In this document: positions 27,764 through 37,514 of the stretch, one piece after another
Position numbering within the stretch: position 1 is the stretch's first letter
Layout of the letters: each line of letters begins with the position of its first letter
Assembly (NCBI RefSeq): GCF_000306965.1
Contig: NZ_JH976435.1
Span: forward strand, 563,133-627,132
Direction of reading: 5' to 3'
DNA: 64,000 nucleotides
DNA from: Amphibacillus jilinensis Y1
GTDB taxonomy: Bacteria; Bacillota; Bacilli; Bacillales; Amphibacillaceae
Notes under the pieces: generated by a model
What the model saw: only the letters and a program-made list of their open reading frames with translations
Database searches by the model: none
What the model was told of the DNA's origin: nothing
Program-made: the position numbers and the translations under genes

Positions 27764-28276
27764 TTACTCGCCTCCTAAAACGGATTGAATATAGATTGTT
27801 GCTAACTAGTTTTTTATAAAAGCTTTATTTTATACACAAAATACAGACATCTAAAAAAACGAACCTTCAATCAGCCGACGAAGATCTACAGGAGGTGGCG
27901 GTCTTAGTCTACGATCTTACCTCCCACTGAGGAACACAAGCTAACGTCTTCGCGTCCTGCGAAAACGCTTGTGTGACCAACATCCTGTTGGCCCGAGTGA
28001 ATCAGGACATAGCGTCCGCTCTCACATACTTAAATAGATTTAACTCTGTTTTCAATTTTGAAGTGAATATTATCTTTGATAAAAATTCATCGGTGCGTCT
28101 ATGTTTCAAAATTGAATTGAATATCATATAATAAGCAAAAGATCTTTTTTTAATTATTTAAGGATAAGGTTCTGTTAAAGAGGATATTAAGATTGCAGAT
28201 TGAGTAAAAATAACTAATAATGATTTTTTGTGTAATGTGATTTATTTTTTGTGAAAGTGAAAAGGGGGTAATTGAC
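27764..28276. other. Divergent intergenic region between sleB and mecB
   Basis: About 510 bases without a gene. It holds a composite repeat (27853-28030) and then an AT-rich segment with an imperfect repeat (CAATTTTGAAGTGAATATTAT near 28052 and CAAAATTGAATTGAATATCAT near 28105). The mecB promoter must lie here; I could not choose one with confidence. Confidence 0.7.
27853..28030 (-). repeat. R2 repeat interrupted by a hairpin-rich insert
   Basis: The R2 end AAAAACGAACCTTCAATCAG starts at 27857 and R2 resumes at about 28000 with GAATCAGGACATAGCGTCCG. Between them is an insert with several inverted repeats: GGAGGT/ACCTCC, ACACAAGC/GCTTGTGT and CCAACATCCTGTTGG. The last segment, TGACCnACATCCTGTnGGCCCGAG, recurs near 29010. 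Confidence 0.6.
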
Positions 28277-28852
28277 GTGCGACTAGAAAGGTTATCATCC
28301 AATCAGTTTAAAATTTTTTTAACTTTTGATGATCTCGTTGAAAGAGGACTCACAGAAGATGTGATGTGGAAAGATCTCCCTGCAATGCAAGCTCTATTTC
28401 ATGACATGATGTTTGAAGCAAGTGATGAATTAGATTTTGAATTATCAGGTATATTATCGGTCCAAGTATACTTATTACAAGCACAAGGCATGTTAATTAT
28501 CGTGACTCAGGAATATTTTGATACTGATGATGATTATATCGAAATGCAAGTTACGCTAGATGAAAGTGATGCTCTACTTTACGTCTTTGACGATTTTGAC
28601 GATATTATTCAACTGGCTTATACACTAGAGCGATTAAATATTGATGAAGGATCAATTTATTACTATGAGGGACATTACTATGTTTATTTTTCTGACGATA
28701 TCTTAGCCAAACATCATCAAGAAGACTTAATTGCGTTATTATCTGAATACTCCGAGGCTAGTGTGGTCGCACCTGCAAGAATAATTGAATATGGTAAACC
28801 GATTATGATCGAGCAAGCTATGCACCTTATTCGACAGAAATTTAGATGCTAA
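28277..28852 (+). CDS. mecB: MecA-family adaptor protein MecB (YpbH)
   Basis: MecA-family adaptors deliver substrates to the ClpCP protease. The N-terminal domain (MRLERLSSNQFKIFLTFDDLVERGL) and the C-terminal ClpC-binding domain (from about residue 104) are both present, in 191 residues (B. subtilis YpbH 194). Position close to sleB and ypbE/recQ identifies the YpbH paralogue rather than MecA. The start is GTG behind AAAGGGGGTAATTGAC. It is one of few plus-strand genes in this half of the window. Confidence 0.88.
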   Translation: MRLERLSSNQFKIFLTFDDLVERGLTEDVMWKDLPAMQALFHDMMFEASDELDFELSGILSVQVYLLQAQGMLIIVTQEYFDTDDDYIEMQVTLDESDALLYVFDDFDDIIQLAYTLERLNIDEGSIYYYEGHYYVYFSDDILAKHHQEDLIALLSEYSEASVVAPARIIEYGKPIMIEQAMHLIRQKFRC

Positions 28853-29153
28853 GACAAATTGTTAACTTGTTTGGTTGACGTGCATGATCGACGACGCTTT
28901 CCTTGTCCTGTGAGAATAGCACGAGCTAAAATTCCACTGTGTGAAATGTTCTTATTCACGCAGTGGAATAATAGACTAAACCCGTCGCGTCGTGCAACAA
29001 CATCTAAATGACCCACATCCTGTAGGCCCGAGGCCGTGCTCCCTTGTGCTTGGGAGAGTGCAAGCGAAGTATTTTGCTAAAGCGTTATCTGTACTCAGAT
29101 TATTAATGTTCGGATTTTACCTTTCTAATGCCTTTTTTGTTCCGGGCTCGAGT
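28853..29153. repeat. Composite repeat between mecB and ansA (R1-like and hairpin insert)
   Basis: AGCACGAGCTAAAATTCC and GAGGCCGTGCTCCC match R1 inner arms. Between them lie a strong hairpin (ATTCCACTG.GTGAA pairing with TTCAC.CAGTGGAAT) and a block with GTCGCGTCGTGC and TGACCCACATCCTGTAGGCCCGAG that resembles the insert at 27963-28005. I see no gene. The two genes converge here, and no simple terminator is obvious, so the hairpins may serve as one. Confidence 0.5.
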
Positions 29154-30125
29154 TTATCTTTCTAATATTGTTTTGATTTGTTCCCATTGATAACCTGCTT
29201 CTAACAAGGCAAGTAATTTTATTCTAGCTTTTTGACCTGACAATCGCTTCGCAAACCACACACCTTTTTCTTCTAGATCTTTGCCCCCACCCTGATAACC
29301 ATAAGTGGGTTGTACCACACCTTTAAAACTTCGTGATACCAAAACAACGGGAATACTATTTTCAATTAACTGTTCGATTTCACTAACCATACAAGGCGGT
29401 AAGTTTCCTTGCCCGAATCCTTCTATGACTAATCCGTCTAGCGGCAATTGACAAACAGCTTTAATAAATGCTTGTTCCATGCCGGCATATGCTTTAATCA
29501 AAGGTACCGTTTTAGTAATGACAGTGAATTTTATGGGTTCAAATCGAATCCATTTATGATAAAAATAAACTTCTTGTTTGGTTAAAATACCAATCGGACC
29601 AAACTGTGGACTTTGAAAAGTAGCTACATTACTGGTTGAAGTTTTAGTCACATAGGCCGCTGAGTGAATTTCATCATTCATGACAACTAAAACGCCCTTT
29701 TGTGTTGCTTCCTCATCACTCGCTACCCTAATAGCACTAATTAGGTTATATAGGCCATCTGAACCAATCTCATTGCTTGATCGCATGGCTCCAGTAATGA
29801 CAACAGGTATGGTGCTGTTTAAGTACAAATCTAAAAAATAGGCAGTTTCTTCTAGCGTATCCGTACCATGGGTAAGTACAATACCATCATATTTATCCTT
29901 CTTTACTTGATCCTCTATATGTTGTCCCAGTATTAACATATGGTTTAGTGTTATGTGTGGTGAAGGAAGATCAAAGACTTGGATCTCATCTACATCTGCA
30001 ATCGCTTGTAACTGATTTATATGTTCAGTTAACGGATGGTGGTCTACAGGTGTTACTGAGCCGGTTACTTCGTTTTCAACCATAGCAATTGTTCCGCCCG
30101 TATGCATAATAAGAATTTTTTTCAT
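29154..30125 (-). CDS. ansA: L-asparaginase
   Basis: A type I, cytosolic-type asparaginase hydrolysing L-asparagine to aspartate and ammonia. From the ATG at 30125 (AAAGGATC upstream) it has 323 residues and no signal peptide. The two catalytic threonine motifs are present: TGGTIAM near residue 8 and HGTDTLEETA near residue 80. It stands alone, unlike the B. subtilis ansAB operon. Confidence 0.94.
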   Translation of the reverse strand: MKKILIMHTGGTIAMVENEVTGSVTPVDHHPLTEHINQLQAIADVDEIQVFDLPSPHITLNHMLILGQHIEDQVKKDKYDGIVLTHGTDTLEETAYFLDLYLNSTIPVVITGAMRSSNEIGSDGLYNLISAIRVASDEEATQKGVLVVMNDEIHSAAYVTKTSTSNVATFQSPQFGPIGILTKQEVYFYHKWIRFEPIKFTVITKTVPLIKAYAGMEQAFIKAVCQLPLDGLVIEGFGQGNLPPCMVSEIEQLIENSIPVVLVSRSFKGVVQPTYGYQGGGKDLEEKGVWFAKRLSGQKARIKLLALLEAGYQWEQIKTILER

Positions 30126-30213
30126 GTGGTCGATCCTTTCTATAATCAAGACTTTTTTAAAAGTATAGCATGAGTGGAATAACTAACCCAGTGATAACTT
30201 TGAGATGATCAAA

Positions 30214-30262
30214 CAATCCTTCAATCAGTGGGCGTTTTACGAGGTTATTTGTAATAAAAAAT
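30214..30262 (-). repeat. R2 repeat, short deletion derivative
   Basis: CCTTCAATCAGTGGGCGTTTTACGAGG followed by TTATTTGTAATAA joins the two R2 ends with the centre deleted. Unlike most copies its terminal end faces the start of a gene (ansA). Confidence 0.55.
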
Positions 30263-30415
30263 TAAGACTTATCACCTAAACGCTTCTGTGACAGTCTTAA
30301 TTTTACTCGATTACAGACAAGTGTGATTTATTATTCGTTGATGATTAGGAAAAGGATGCTTTGTAGCTCAACACTTAAATCTTATTAGGAATCAAATTTT
30401 AACTTAAAGACGCAA

Positions 30416-31006
30416 TTAATCGACCCTGCTCGGTAAGAATAGCGAGCGATTTTCGTCTAATAATTCGTCAGTTGAAATATATAAGTTATTGATTCGTTTT
30501 ATTAAAGGAAGATATTGATCATTTTCATAAAACATTTCAATGATTGATTGTAATGAATCGTTAACTTGCGTTTGATAATAGCGTCCAATTATTTCTGTTT
30601 GCTGATCATCGTCATCATTTAGTTGAAACCGTCTTGTCACTTCATCTGACAGCTGATCACCACGTGAAATGATTTGCACCGTTTCTCCCACTTGATTTGC
30701 CTCTGCGTCAGGAGAACTATTTAATTGAATAAAATAACTCCCCCAATAATTGAATGTCAAAATAAGCACGACAATAATTATAAATAAAATCGCAAATAAT
30801 CGAATAAGTGCATAACTGACTTTCCATTTTACTCTTGATGATTTCTCATCATGAACTTCACTTCGAGGTGGTAGGTTCAAAACATCAATATCCTCTTGAT
30901 CGTGAACGTCTTCTTGTTCTTCAGTAGCGAATGACTTCTCGTTATTTTTAATAGCATTCATTTGTTCTCTTAACAAATATGCTTGATCTTCTTTTGATTT
31001 TCCCAT
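30416..31006 (-). CDS. ypbE: LysM-domain membrane protein YpbE
   Basis: A 196-residue protein with a charged cytosolic N-terminal part (residues 1-60), one membrane helix (about 68-88) and an extracellular C-terminal LysM domain (about 142-194, from YYQTQVNDSLQSI to LFLPSRVD). LysM binds N-acetylglucosamine polymers, so it likely links membrane and cell wall. It is shorter than B. subtilis YpbE (about 240). It is preceded by GGGGGG and lies in the conserved ypbB-recQ-ypbD-ypbE order. Confidence 0.85.
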   Translation of the reverse strand: MGKSKEDQAYLLREQMNAIKNNEKSFATEEQEDVHDQEDIDVLNLPPRSEVHDEKSSRVKWKVSYALIRLFAILFIIIVVLILTFNYWGSYFIQLNSSPDAEANQVGETVQIISRGDQLSDEVTRRFQLNDDDDQQTEIIGRYYQTQVNDSLQSIIEMFYENDQYLPLIKRINNLYISTDELLDENRSLFLPSRVD

Positions 31007-31143
31007 TTGACATCCCCCCCTGAAAGAAAACGCAATTATTTTAAAATTAACATCCGCTCTTCTTTTAGCGTATGTATTAACTTTTCTTATACTCGGAACT
31101 TTAAATTTTGAGCTTGTTATTTTCCATTTCTTTAATTAAAATT

Positions 31144-31710
31144 TTATGCTTTCCGCATGTATAAACCTAGACCAAAATCAATAAGAAAATGTAAAACAAT
31201 CACCGTTAAGATATTCCCCGTTAATTCCATAATCAAACTTAACCCAAGACTTAAACAGATAATATTTAATAACAATAAGGGTTGCTTTAGATAACGTGTA
31301 TGCAAAATTACAAAAGTCAACATCGATACAACAATGCCAAATTGACTTTGAATAACAAGCCGAAATAACCATTCTTCAGCGATAGCAATCCAAGCAGTCA
31401 TCAATAATAATTCAAATAGAGTCAGATTTTTAAATATTTTTTTATTCACACCGTGATCATCTAAATATGTGTTAGGTAAATAGTGATACAATAACAAATC
31501 AATTGTTAAAATAATGACAGCTGGTATAACTGAGAAATAAACAAGTTCCTTCCAATCAAACGCAATAAATTCAGAAAATTTAACGCCTTTATAACGATAA
31601 AAGATGGTAATAAGTCCTGCACATCCGGTTATGATCATTTGCGTGAAATAGACAGCTTGTCTTAACTGTTTTGCTGATAACTGTTTTACAATCTCACGAG
31701 AACAGTTCAT
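31144..31710 (-). CDS. ypbD: CPBP-family membrane protease-like protein YpbD
   Basis: A 188-residue integral membrane protein of the CPBP (CAAX protease and bacteriocin-processing) family. The EExxxR motif reads EEWLFR near residue 113, and the third motif with a histidine (HTRYLK) and the last (HFLIDFG) follow on later helices. About six membrane helices are visible. It starts 2 bases after recQ, so it is in the same operon. The substrate is unknown; members can be proteases or protease-like scaffolds. Confidence 0.87.
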   Translation of the reverse strand: MNCSREIVKQLSAKQLRQAVYFTQMIITGCAGLITIFYRYKGVKFSEFIAFDWKELVYFSVIPAVIILTIDLLLYHYLPNTYLDDHGVNKKIFKNLTLFELLLMTAWIAIAEEWLFRLVIQSQFGIVVSMLTFVILHTRYLKQPLLLLNIICLSLGLSLIMELTGNILTVIVLHFLIDFGLGLYMRKA

Positions 31711-31712
31711 GG

Positions 31713-33245
31713 CTACTCGTCCTCATAAAATGGCATCATAACCGATTTTAATTGAGATAGATAATCATTTACACGTTGGTGATTATTCGATTGTAGGGGC
31801 TGCCATTGAGACAGATCAAAACCGCAATGATCACAACATTGGTATTTTGCTGGGGAAATTTGCGATTGGAATTTTGAATAAAGCCGTTGTCTTCGACATC
31901 CACTAGTTGTTAACCAGTTTAACAATTCATTTAACTTGTGTTTTTTATATCGGCTCCGTTCGTTAATTTTATTAATAATGGCTATCTTTGCTTCATAAAG
32001 TGATGAATGACTCACTATATATTTATTATACTTCAAAATTCCGTAAGCTTCTAAAAAATTTTTAATAAAACGTAAATGAACTTCTGAAAAATTATAACTT
32101 AGGGCCCATTCGTTTGGATCTACTTCTACGGTTAGTTCGTTCTGTGATAATGATTCAATTTCCGACCAGAGCATTTTAATAGATTCTAAAGAAGGTAATT
32201 CACTCTCGATTAAACGCTGAGGAATTTGATGATCATTTGGTGATACTAATGTAATACTGACGCTTTCTAATTGATCACGCCCAGCTCTACCCATTTCTTG
32301 AATGAACGATTCTAGTTGTGTGGGTATGTGATAGTGAATGATTAAACGTATATCTGATTTATTGATCCCCATACCAAATGCACTTGTACAACAAATGACA
32401 TCAAGTTGATTTTCCATAAATTGTTGTTGTATTAACAGTCGATCACTTGTATCAAGATCTCCATGATAATAAGCTACATTTAGTTGATCAAATCGCTGAG
32501 TAATAATCAATGCGACACGCTCTGTCTCTTTTTTACTTGAAAAGTAAATCATGGTGGGTACATTATAGTGTTCTAATACCGATATAATGTATTGATCCTT
32601 TTCATGATGATGATCTACCTGTTTGACAAGTAGCGTTATATTGTCTCGATCAATTGGATAAATATGTTTGTTGAATGGCACGGATGATAATTGAGTGATG
32701 ATATCTTTTTGGACATCCGGTGTGGCAGTAGCAGTTAGAGCTAGGATAGTTGGATAGTTTAGGTGATCGATTACATTATTTAATTTTAAATAATCAGGGC
32801 GAAATTCGTGTCCCCACTGTGAAATACAATGTGCTTCATCAATGACAAATAGTGAAATATCAATAAGTACCAATTTTCTTAATACATTTTGATTTTGAAG
32901 CATCTCGGGTGATAAAAATACAAGTTTATACTTATGTAGATTTCGCATAATTGTTAAACGTTCTTGTTCGGTGTTAAAGCTATTTAATGAAGTAACATAT
33001 GAATACCCACGTTGCTTCATTTGTTTAACTTGATCCTCCATTAAAGAAAGTAAAGGTGTAACAACAATGACAACTCCCTTTAATAATAAAGCTGGTAACT
33101 GATAGCATATTGATTTACCTGCCCCCGTAGGTAACGTCGCTAAAACGTGCTGGCCATCCATGACATCACTAATAATCTCTTTTTGTCCTTTACGAAATGT
33201 TTTATAACCAAAATAACGATCCAAAGAAATTTCCAGATTTTCCAA
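31713..33245 (-). CDS. recQ: RecQ-type ATP-dependent DNA helicase (RecS)
   Basis: A 3'-5' helicase of the RecQ family, in the short form called RecS (YpbC) in B. subtilis. Walker A is LPTGAGKSICYQLPA near residue 39, the DEAH box reads DEAHCISQWGH near residue 135, and motif VI includes QEMGRAGRD. The zinc-binding region has the expected cysteines in GCRRQRL and CCDHCG near the C-terminus, with no clear HRDC domain. The TTG start follows AGGAG. It starts 10 bases after ypbB. Confidence 0.93.
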   Translation of the reverse strand: MENLEISLDRYFGYKTFRKGQKEIISDVMDGQHVLATLPTGAGKSICYQLPALLLKGVVIVVTPLLSLMEDQVKQMKQRGYSYVTSLNSFNTEQERLTIMRNLHKYKLVFLSPEMLQNQNVLRKLVLIDISLFVIDEAHCISQWGHEFRPDYLKLNNVIDHLNYPTILALTATATPDVQKDIITQLSSVPFNKHIYPIDRDNITLLVKQVDHHHEKDQYIISVLEHYNVPTMIYFSSKKETERVALIITQRFDQLNVAYYHGDLDTSDRLLIQQQFMENQLDVICCTSAFGMGINKSDIRLIIHYHIPTQLESFIQEMGRAGRDQLESVSITLVSPNDHQIPQRLIESELPSLESIKMLWSEIESLSQNELTVEVDPNEWALSYNFSEVHLRFIKNFLEAYGILKYNKYIVSHSSLYEAKIAIINKINERSRYKKHKLNELLNWLTTSGCRRQRLYSKFQSQISPAKYQCCDHCGFDLSQWQPLQSNNHQRVNDYLSQLKSVMMPFYEDE

Positions 33246-33255
33246 ACTCCCACTC

Positions 33256-34308
33256 CTAGTTAACCTTTATTTGATAGCGTGCCATCACCAATCTTATTTG
33301 AAAGTAGTTGAACTCATCATTTAAATAAGCTTTAATCAACGATAATTTACGATTATCATTGAGTTGAATAGCTTTTGCAATTTTATTGAACTCTGTGTCA
33401 CTAATATAAGTTTCAATATTTAATTCAGGTAAAGCATAAGCCATTTCTACAACATGATCTTCGATTGTACTCCTTTTTAATTGCCTTACGGTCACAACAT
33501 CATCAATAGTAAGTCCTTTACACATCAACTGATAGGTTTTTCGTGCAGAATTAGTCATAAAGTGTTGATTAACTAAGCTAAGTTGATCATTGACAAAACT
33601 TAATAAGATTGGTGGCCGCCGGTCCTCAATATACTGTAAAAAACGATGATAAGTTAATGTTAACATCATTTTTATATCATGTTCAGATGCATTATTTTTC
33701 CTTGCTAATTGCTGAACAGATAAGCCAACTTGCTGATAACCTGTTAGGCGATCTACAAATAATTGAGCGGATGAATGATCAATCGATTTTAAAAAAGCTT
33801 TTGTACTCTCGTGAAGATCAACTAAAAAAGATTCTAAGTCATTTTGAGCCATTTGATAATGTCTCTTAACCCACTGTTTTTCGGCATCATCGTCAACAAT
33901 AGTCATAAATGTCCTACGATCCATCACTACATTCGAATACGTTTGAACAGTTAAAGAAAATCTTTTAATAAAAACATCCACTATTTTTGCATATCTTACT
34001 CCATCAAAATATTCAATTTGAAAGTGTCCTTGATGATTTATTAAAAATTGTTTTCCCACTTCTGTCACATAAACATAGTTATTCCTATCAAATGCAATCC
34101 AGCCGCTTTGTAATAATTGATTCGTAACTTGATCAAATTGGGATCTTCGTAATTTACTATAAATAGAAAAAAATCCTGTTAATTGATACAGATTCGCATC
34201 TTGGATCGTTTGGGCTGCTCTTTTACCTTGTAATATATGATAAATTGAAGCAATACTGCGCTGACACTTTAATCGTTCAACACAGAACAAAATGATAAAG
34301 GTAAACAT
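33256..34308 (-). CDS. ypbB: Helix-turn-helix protein YpbB
   Basis: A 350-residue cytosolic protein of the YpbB family, found next to recQ (recS) in most Bacillaceae and likely a partner in DNA repair, although that is inferred from context only. The N-terminal segment HILQGKRAAQTIQDANLYQLTGFF matches the family. The C-terminal part contains a helicase-associated helix-turn-helix (KGLTIDDVVTVRQLKRSTIEDHV, about residues 268-290). The ribosome site is weak, so the exact start is uncertain. Confidence 0.83.
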   Translation of the reverse strand: MFTFIILFCVERLKCQRSIASIYHILQGKRAAQTIQDANLYQLTGFFSIYSKLRRSQFDQVTNQLLQSGWIAFDRNNYVYVTEVGKQFLINHQGHFQIEYFDGVRYAKIVDVFIKRFSLTVQTYSNVVMDRRTFMTIVDDDAEKQWVKRHYQMAQNDLESFLVDLHESTKAFLKSIDHSSAQLFVDRLTGYQQVGLSVQQLARKNNASEHDIKMMLTLTYHRFLQYIEDRRPPILLSFVNDQLSLVNQHFMTNSARKTYQLMCKGLTIDDVVTVRQLKRSTIEDHVVEMAYALPELNIETYISDTEFNKIAKAIQLNDNRKLSLIKAYLNDEFNYFQIRLVMARYQIKVN

Positions 34309-34373
34309 AATTTACACTCATTTCATAGTAATCTCTTTTATATTTTATCAATCTTGTTATATTATTGCTATTA

Positions 34374-34402
34374 TTGATTATTAATAAGATACCATTTAGA
34401 AT
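34374..34402 (+). promoter_or_regulatory. Sigma-A promoter of fer
   Basis: TTGATT (34374-34379), 17-base spacer, TAGAAT (34397-34402), ending about 38 bases before the fer start codon. Confidence 0.6.
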
Positions 34403-34418
34403 AGAGGAAGTTAATTGA

Positions 34419-34694
<276 letters not shown>

Positions 34695-34757
34695 TATCCC
34701 TTCTCACTTTAATCAAGCTCTGAAACTGAACATGCTTGAACTTTAAATAAGTCGACC

Positions 34758-34812
34758 TGTTAAACAAATCTCTAAACAATTGAGCTTCAGCTTGTTTAGA
34801 GATTTGTTTCTT
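34758..34812. terminator. Bidirectional terminator between fer and rsiX
   Basis: A long perfect stem, AAACAAATCTCTAAACAA pairing with TTGTTTAGAGATTTGTTT, lies between the convergent genes. It has T-rich sequence on the plus side (TTTCTTAAAA) and the A/T arms serve the minus side. Confidence 0.8.
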
Positions 34813-34833
34813 AAAATGAGCTTCATCCAGCAT

Positions 34834-36054
34834 TCAATGTAATATAACGGGGTTTACCGCGTCAGGAACTGAAAGTGGATGATTTAGATTAAAGTTGCCG
34901 ATCTCTGAATCAATGCCCTCTATTGTAATATCCACTTCATTAAAATCAAAGCTTTTAGCTGTCATCAAAATTGATTCGATCATTTCTTTTGTAGAAGTAT
35001 TATTTCCAAATTCAGCATGTGATTCAAAGAAAATTTTCAATTGATTAGCATCTGCAGCATCTACTTCAAAAATTACATCGATAGGGATTGTTGCATAGAT
35101 ATTTTGCTCCTCTTGTGCCTGTTGCATTTCAACAAGGGCTTCATCTATTGTATAAAACCGATCTCCAGATAGTGTCACCTCTAGGGGAATAAGTAAACGC
35201 TCCCGATCTCCATCCTGATATAATTTATAAGCTAAATGTTCCATCTTTCTTATTTCTAATTCTTTCATTTCGCCAAATGGGCCCAAGTTTATATAGTCCT
35301 GTGATTCAGTACTTAGAGTCAAGGTCGTTGCCGGATAATCACCAAACATAAAATTAATACTCGATTGAAAAATATGTGCTTGAGTCGATCCTTGTGGAAA
35401 TTCGTAATCGTCATTAACAGTCATGTGAATCGTCTGATTTTGATTAGCAAACTCGAACTGTATCTCTTCAAAAGGAAAAAGTCTTACACCAAGTGCACGT
35501 TCATCTATAAACGTATGGATGCGATTGTAATAGTCATTTGGATCTCCTGTTGAAGATGTAGATACTAAGGAAATCGGAATCACATAGCGTCCTTCTCTAT
35601 CTGAGACAGCAATCGTAAATATTGGAAATTGATTATACTCATCATGATAATAAATTAATTCACCAGCAGGTACCTCGTCTTCAAGGGTTTCAAACCCTTG
35701 AATGTTATCTTCAAAGCCCTCCATCTCATCTTCCTCGTCTTCCTCTGACTCTATGATCTTCATTTGTTGATCTTGGCGCTCCATTTCATTATTGTGTGTT
35801 GTCATAGGTGTGTCAGATAATTGATCATTTTGAAACCATTGAGGCTGCACCATAATAATAATTAAAAATATTAAAGTTGCCGAAGCAATCGAAGGAATGA
35901 TCCATTTAAATTTAGAATGGCGCTGACTAGCTTGTTTTTTATTTAACTGGCTTTCTATAGACTGATAAAGGGTTGTTTTACTCTGCTCATCTCTTATATT
36001 TGGAAATTCTTTCAATTTTTGAATGATCTGCTTTTCCCTTTTATCTTGATCCAT
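34834..36054 (-). CDS. rsiX: Anti-sigma factor RsiX-like
   Basis: The membrane-bound antagonist of SigX. The N-terminal cytosolic part (about residues 1-50, KREKQIIQKLKEFPNIRDEQSKTTLYQ) resembles the sigma-binding region of RsiX. One membrane helix follows (about 55-75), then a long extracellular domain that starts with a very acidic stretch (ESEEDEEDEMEGFEDN). The start at 36054 has AAGGGGTGA upstream and lies 16 bases after sigX; it gives 406 residues (B. subtilis RsiX about 368). The extracytoplasmic part has no motif I recognise. Confidence 0.82.
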   Translation of the reverse strand: MDQDKREKQIIQKLKEFPNIRDEQSKTTLYQSIESQLNKKQASQRHSKFKWIIPSIASATLIFLIIIMVQPQWFQNDQLSDTPMTTHNNEMERQDQQMKIIESEEDEEDEMEGFEDNIQGFETLEDEVPAGELIYYHDEYNQFPIFTIAVSDREGRYVIPISLVSTSSTGDPNDYYNRIHTFIDERALGVRLFPFEEIQFEFANQNQTIHMTVNDDYEFPQGSTQAHIFQSSINFMFGDYPATTLTLSTESQDYINLGPFGEMKELEIRKMEHLAYKLYQDGDRERLLIPLEVTLSGDRFYTIDEALVEMQQAQEEQNIYATIPIDVIFEVDAADANQLKIFFESHAEFGNNTSTKEMIESILMTAKSFDFNEVDITIEGIDSEIGNFNLNHPLSVPDAVNPVILH

Positions 36055-36070
36055 CACTGCTTCACCCCTT

Positions 36071-36583
36071 TTATTCTTCAGCAACCAATTGTTGAAGTTT
36101 CTTAATCGCTCGGTGTTGGGTTGTTTTCACTTTGCTCTCTGACCATTCAAGTATTTGAGCAGTCTCTTGAATCGTCAATGATTGGATATAACGTAGGATA
36201 AGCACATTTCTTTGATCTAAAGTACACTGATCCAAAAGTCGATATATCATTCTCATCTCATCATTCAATTCTGCAATTTCTTCAGGCAAGGGGTCCTGAT
36301 CTTTTAGTCTCCCTATTTCTTGATCTTTGTTAAAGAAATGGGCCAATTTATTTTGTTGTCGATGCTGTTTACGAAAATAGTCCAGTGCGGTATGTCGTGC
36401 AATAGAAAAAAGCCAAGTCTTTTCACTACTATCACCACGAAAACTATCATATGATTTCAATACTTTGATATAGACATCTTGCACAATATCTTCTGTCGCC
36501 TCACGATTTTTAACTAAGTAAAAAACATATTGAAATAAGTCAGTATGATACTGGTCATAAAGCGAATCAAATGTGGTCTTCAC
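36071..36583 (-). CDS. sigX: ECF-type RNA polymerase sigma factor SigX
   Basis: A 170-residue group IV sigma factor. Region 2 spans about residues 8-75 (QYVFYLVKNREATEDIVQDVYIKVL, with the -10 recognition part SIARHTALDYFRKQ) and region 4 about 110-165 (RNVLILRYIQSLTIQETAQILEWSESKVKTTQHRAIKKLQ). In B. subtilis SigX controls cell envelope charge and resistance to cationic peptides. The neighbourhood with fer and resDE matches sigX. The first SigX-type autoregulatory promoter would lie in 36584-36652; I did not identify it. Confidence 0.9.
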   Translation of the reverse strand: MKTTFDSLYDQYHTDLFQYVFYLVKNREATEDIVQDVYIKVLKSYDSFRGDSSEKTWLFSIARHTALDYFRKQHRQQNKLAHFFNKDQEIGRLKDQDPLPEEIAELNDEMRMIYRLLDQCTLDQRNVLILRYIQSLTIQETAQILEWSESKVKTTQHRAIKKLQQLVAEE

Positions 36584-36652
36584 AAAATAAGACCCCCTGT
36601 CTTCAATTTATTAGTCGACATGCTTACAAAAAAGTTACACGATTATAATATA

Positions 36653-37141
36653 CTATACGTTTTCAAACAAACGCTTCATTGGTTTGAATAAAATCACAAT
36701 GAAAATAACATTACTTATCGCATGATTTAAATCGAAAGTTAGTCCAGCTAAATAATAAGGCAAAAACCTATTTGTTATCAACAAATTAACGAAAGCAAAA
36801 ACTATACCATAAAAGAAACCAGCAAAAACACCAATTATTACTAAAATAGGTAATGGTTTTCTTATGTTTATTTTTTTAAGTAAGGATGATAAAAAACCGA
36901 TCATTCCCCAAGCAAACATTTGCCAAATTGACCATAATCCAATACCCAATACAAGATTAGATAAATAAGTCGATACTATGGCTAATAATATGCCAGATAA
37001 AGGACCAAGAAAGTAAGAAGCGATAATAATAATCGCTGTCGTTGGTTGGAAATTAGGAATGAACTGAAAAGCAATTCTCCCGACAGCACTTATGGCAGCT
37101 ATGATGGAAATAAGAGTTAATCTATGTAAATCAACTCGCAT
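36653..37141 (-). CDS. ECF transporter S component, predicted cobalamin uptake
   Basis: A 162-residue membrane protein with five to six helices of the ECF-transporter substrate-binding (S component) type; it must share an energising ECF module (EcfA/A'/T) coded elsewhere. The early RLTLISIIAAISAVGRI and the Ala/Gly-rich helix boundaries are typical. Its ATG overlaps the stop of the preceding lipoprotein gene (TGATG), so they are translationally coupled. The cobalamin riboswitch upstream predicts vitamin B12 or a cobinamide as substrate. The N-terminal start could also be three codons earlier. Confidence 0.82.
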   Translation of the reverse strand: MRVDLHRLTLISIIAAISAVGRIAFQFIPNFQPTTAIIIIASYFLGPLSGILLAIVSTYLSNLVLGIGLWSIWQMFAWGMIGFLSSLLKKINIRKPLPILVIIGVFAGFFYGIVFAFVNLLITNRFLPYYLAGLTFDLNHAISNVIFIVILFKPMKRLFENV

Positions 37142-37506
37142 CACTCTTCCCATTCATGTAAATCAAAGTTAACTTCATCCCCATCAGAAAGCTCATACTC
37201 CCCTGCTCCTACAAATACTTCTTCCTGATTCACTTCATAAAACCAATAAAAATCATCATATTGTTCTACACCTTCAATTGCTGTAATAAATCCCTCAGAC
37301 GACGCTTCAACTTCGTAATGCTCTTTTAGTACATCTAATAAAATCGCACTATCTTCCACCTCTAACTGGTCTTGGTTTAGAATTTCTTCTTGATTGTTAG
37401 TTGAAATCAATATTTCAATATCAATGGCTTCTCCCTCAATTTGATTGTCAGCCTGACATCCCGCCAATAATAAAGTTAAACAAAACATTCCAATTATTTT
37501 TTTCAT
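37141..37506 (-). CDS. DUF4430 lipoprotein, predicted cobalamin-binding
   Basis: A 121-residue secreted lipoprotein: signal peptide with lipobox LLAGC (cleavage before Cys17), then a small beta-rich domain with ILLDVLKEHYEVEA and DDFYWFYEVNQE typical of DUF4430, a domain related to the C-terminal domain of eukaryotic transcobalamin. It very likely captures corrinoids at the cell surface and hands them to the coupled S component. It lies directly under a cobalamin riboswitch. GGAGAGGAG precedes the ATG, but part of this ribosome site lies in a hairpin. Confidence 0.85.
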   Translation of the reverse strand: MKKIIGMFCLTLLLAGCQADNQIEGEAIDIEILISTNNQEEILNQDQLEVEDSAILLDVLKEHYEVEASSEGFITAIEGVEQYDDFYWFYEVNQEEVFVGAGEYELSDGDEVNFDLHEWEE

Positions 37507-37514
37507 CGCTAAAT

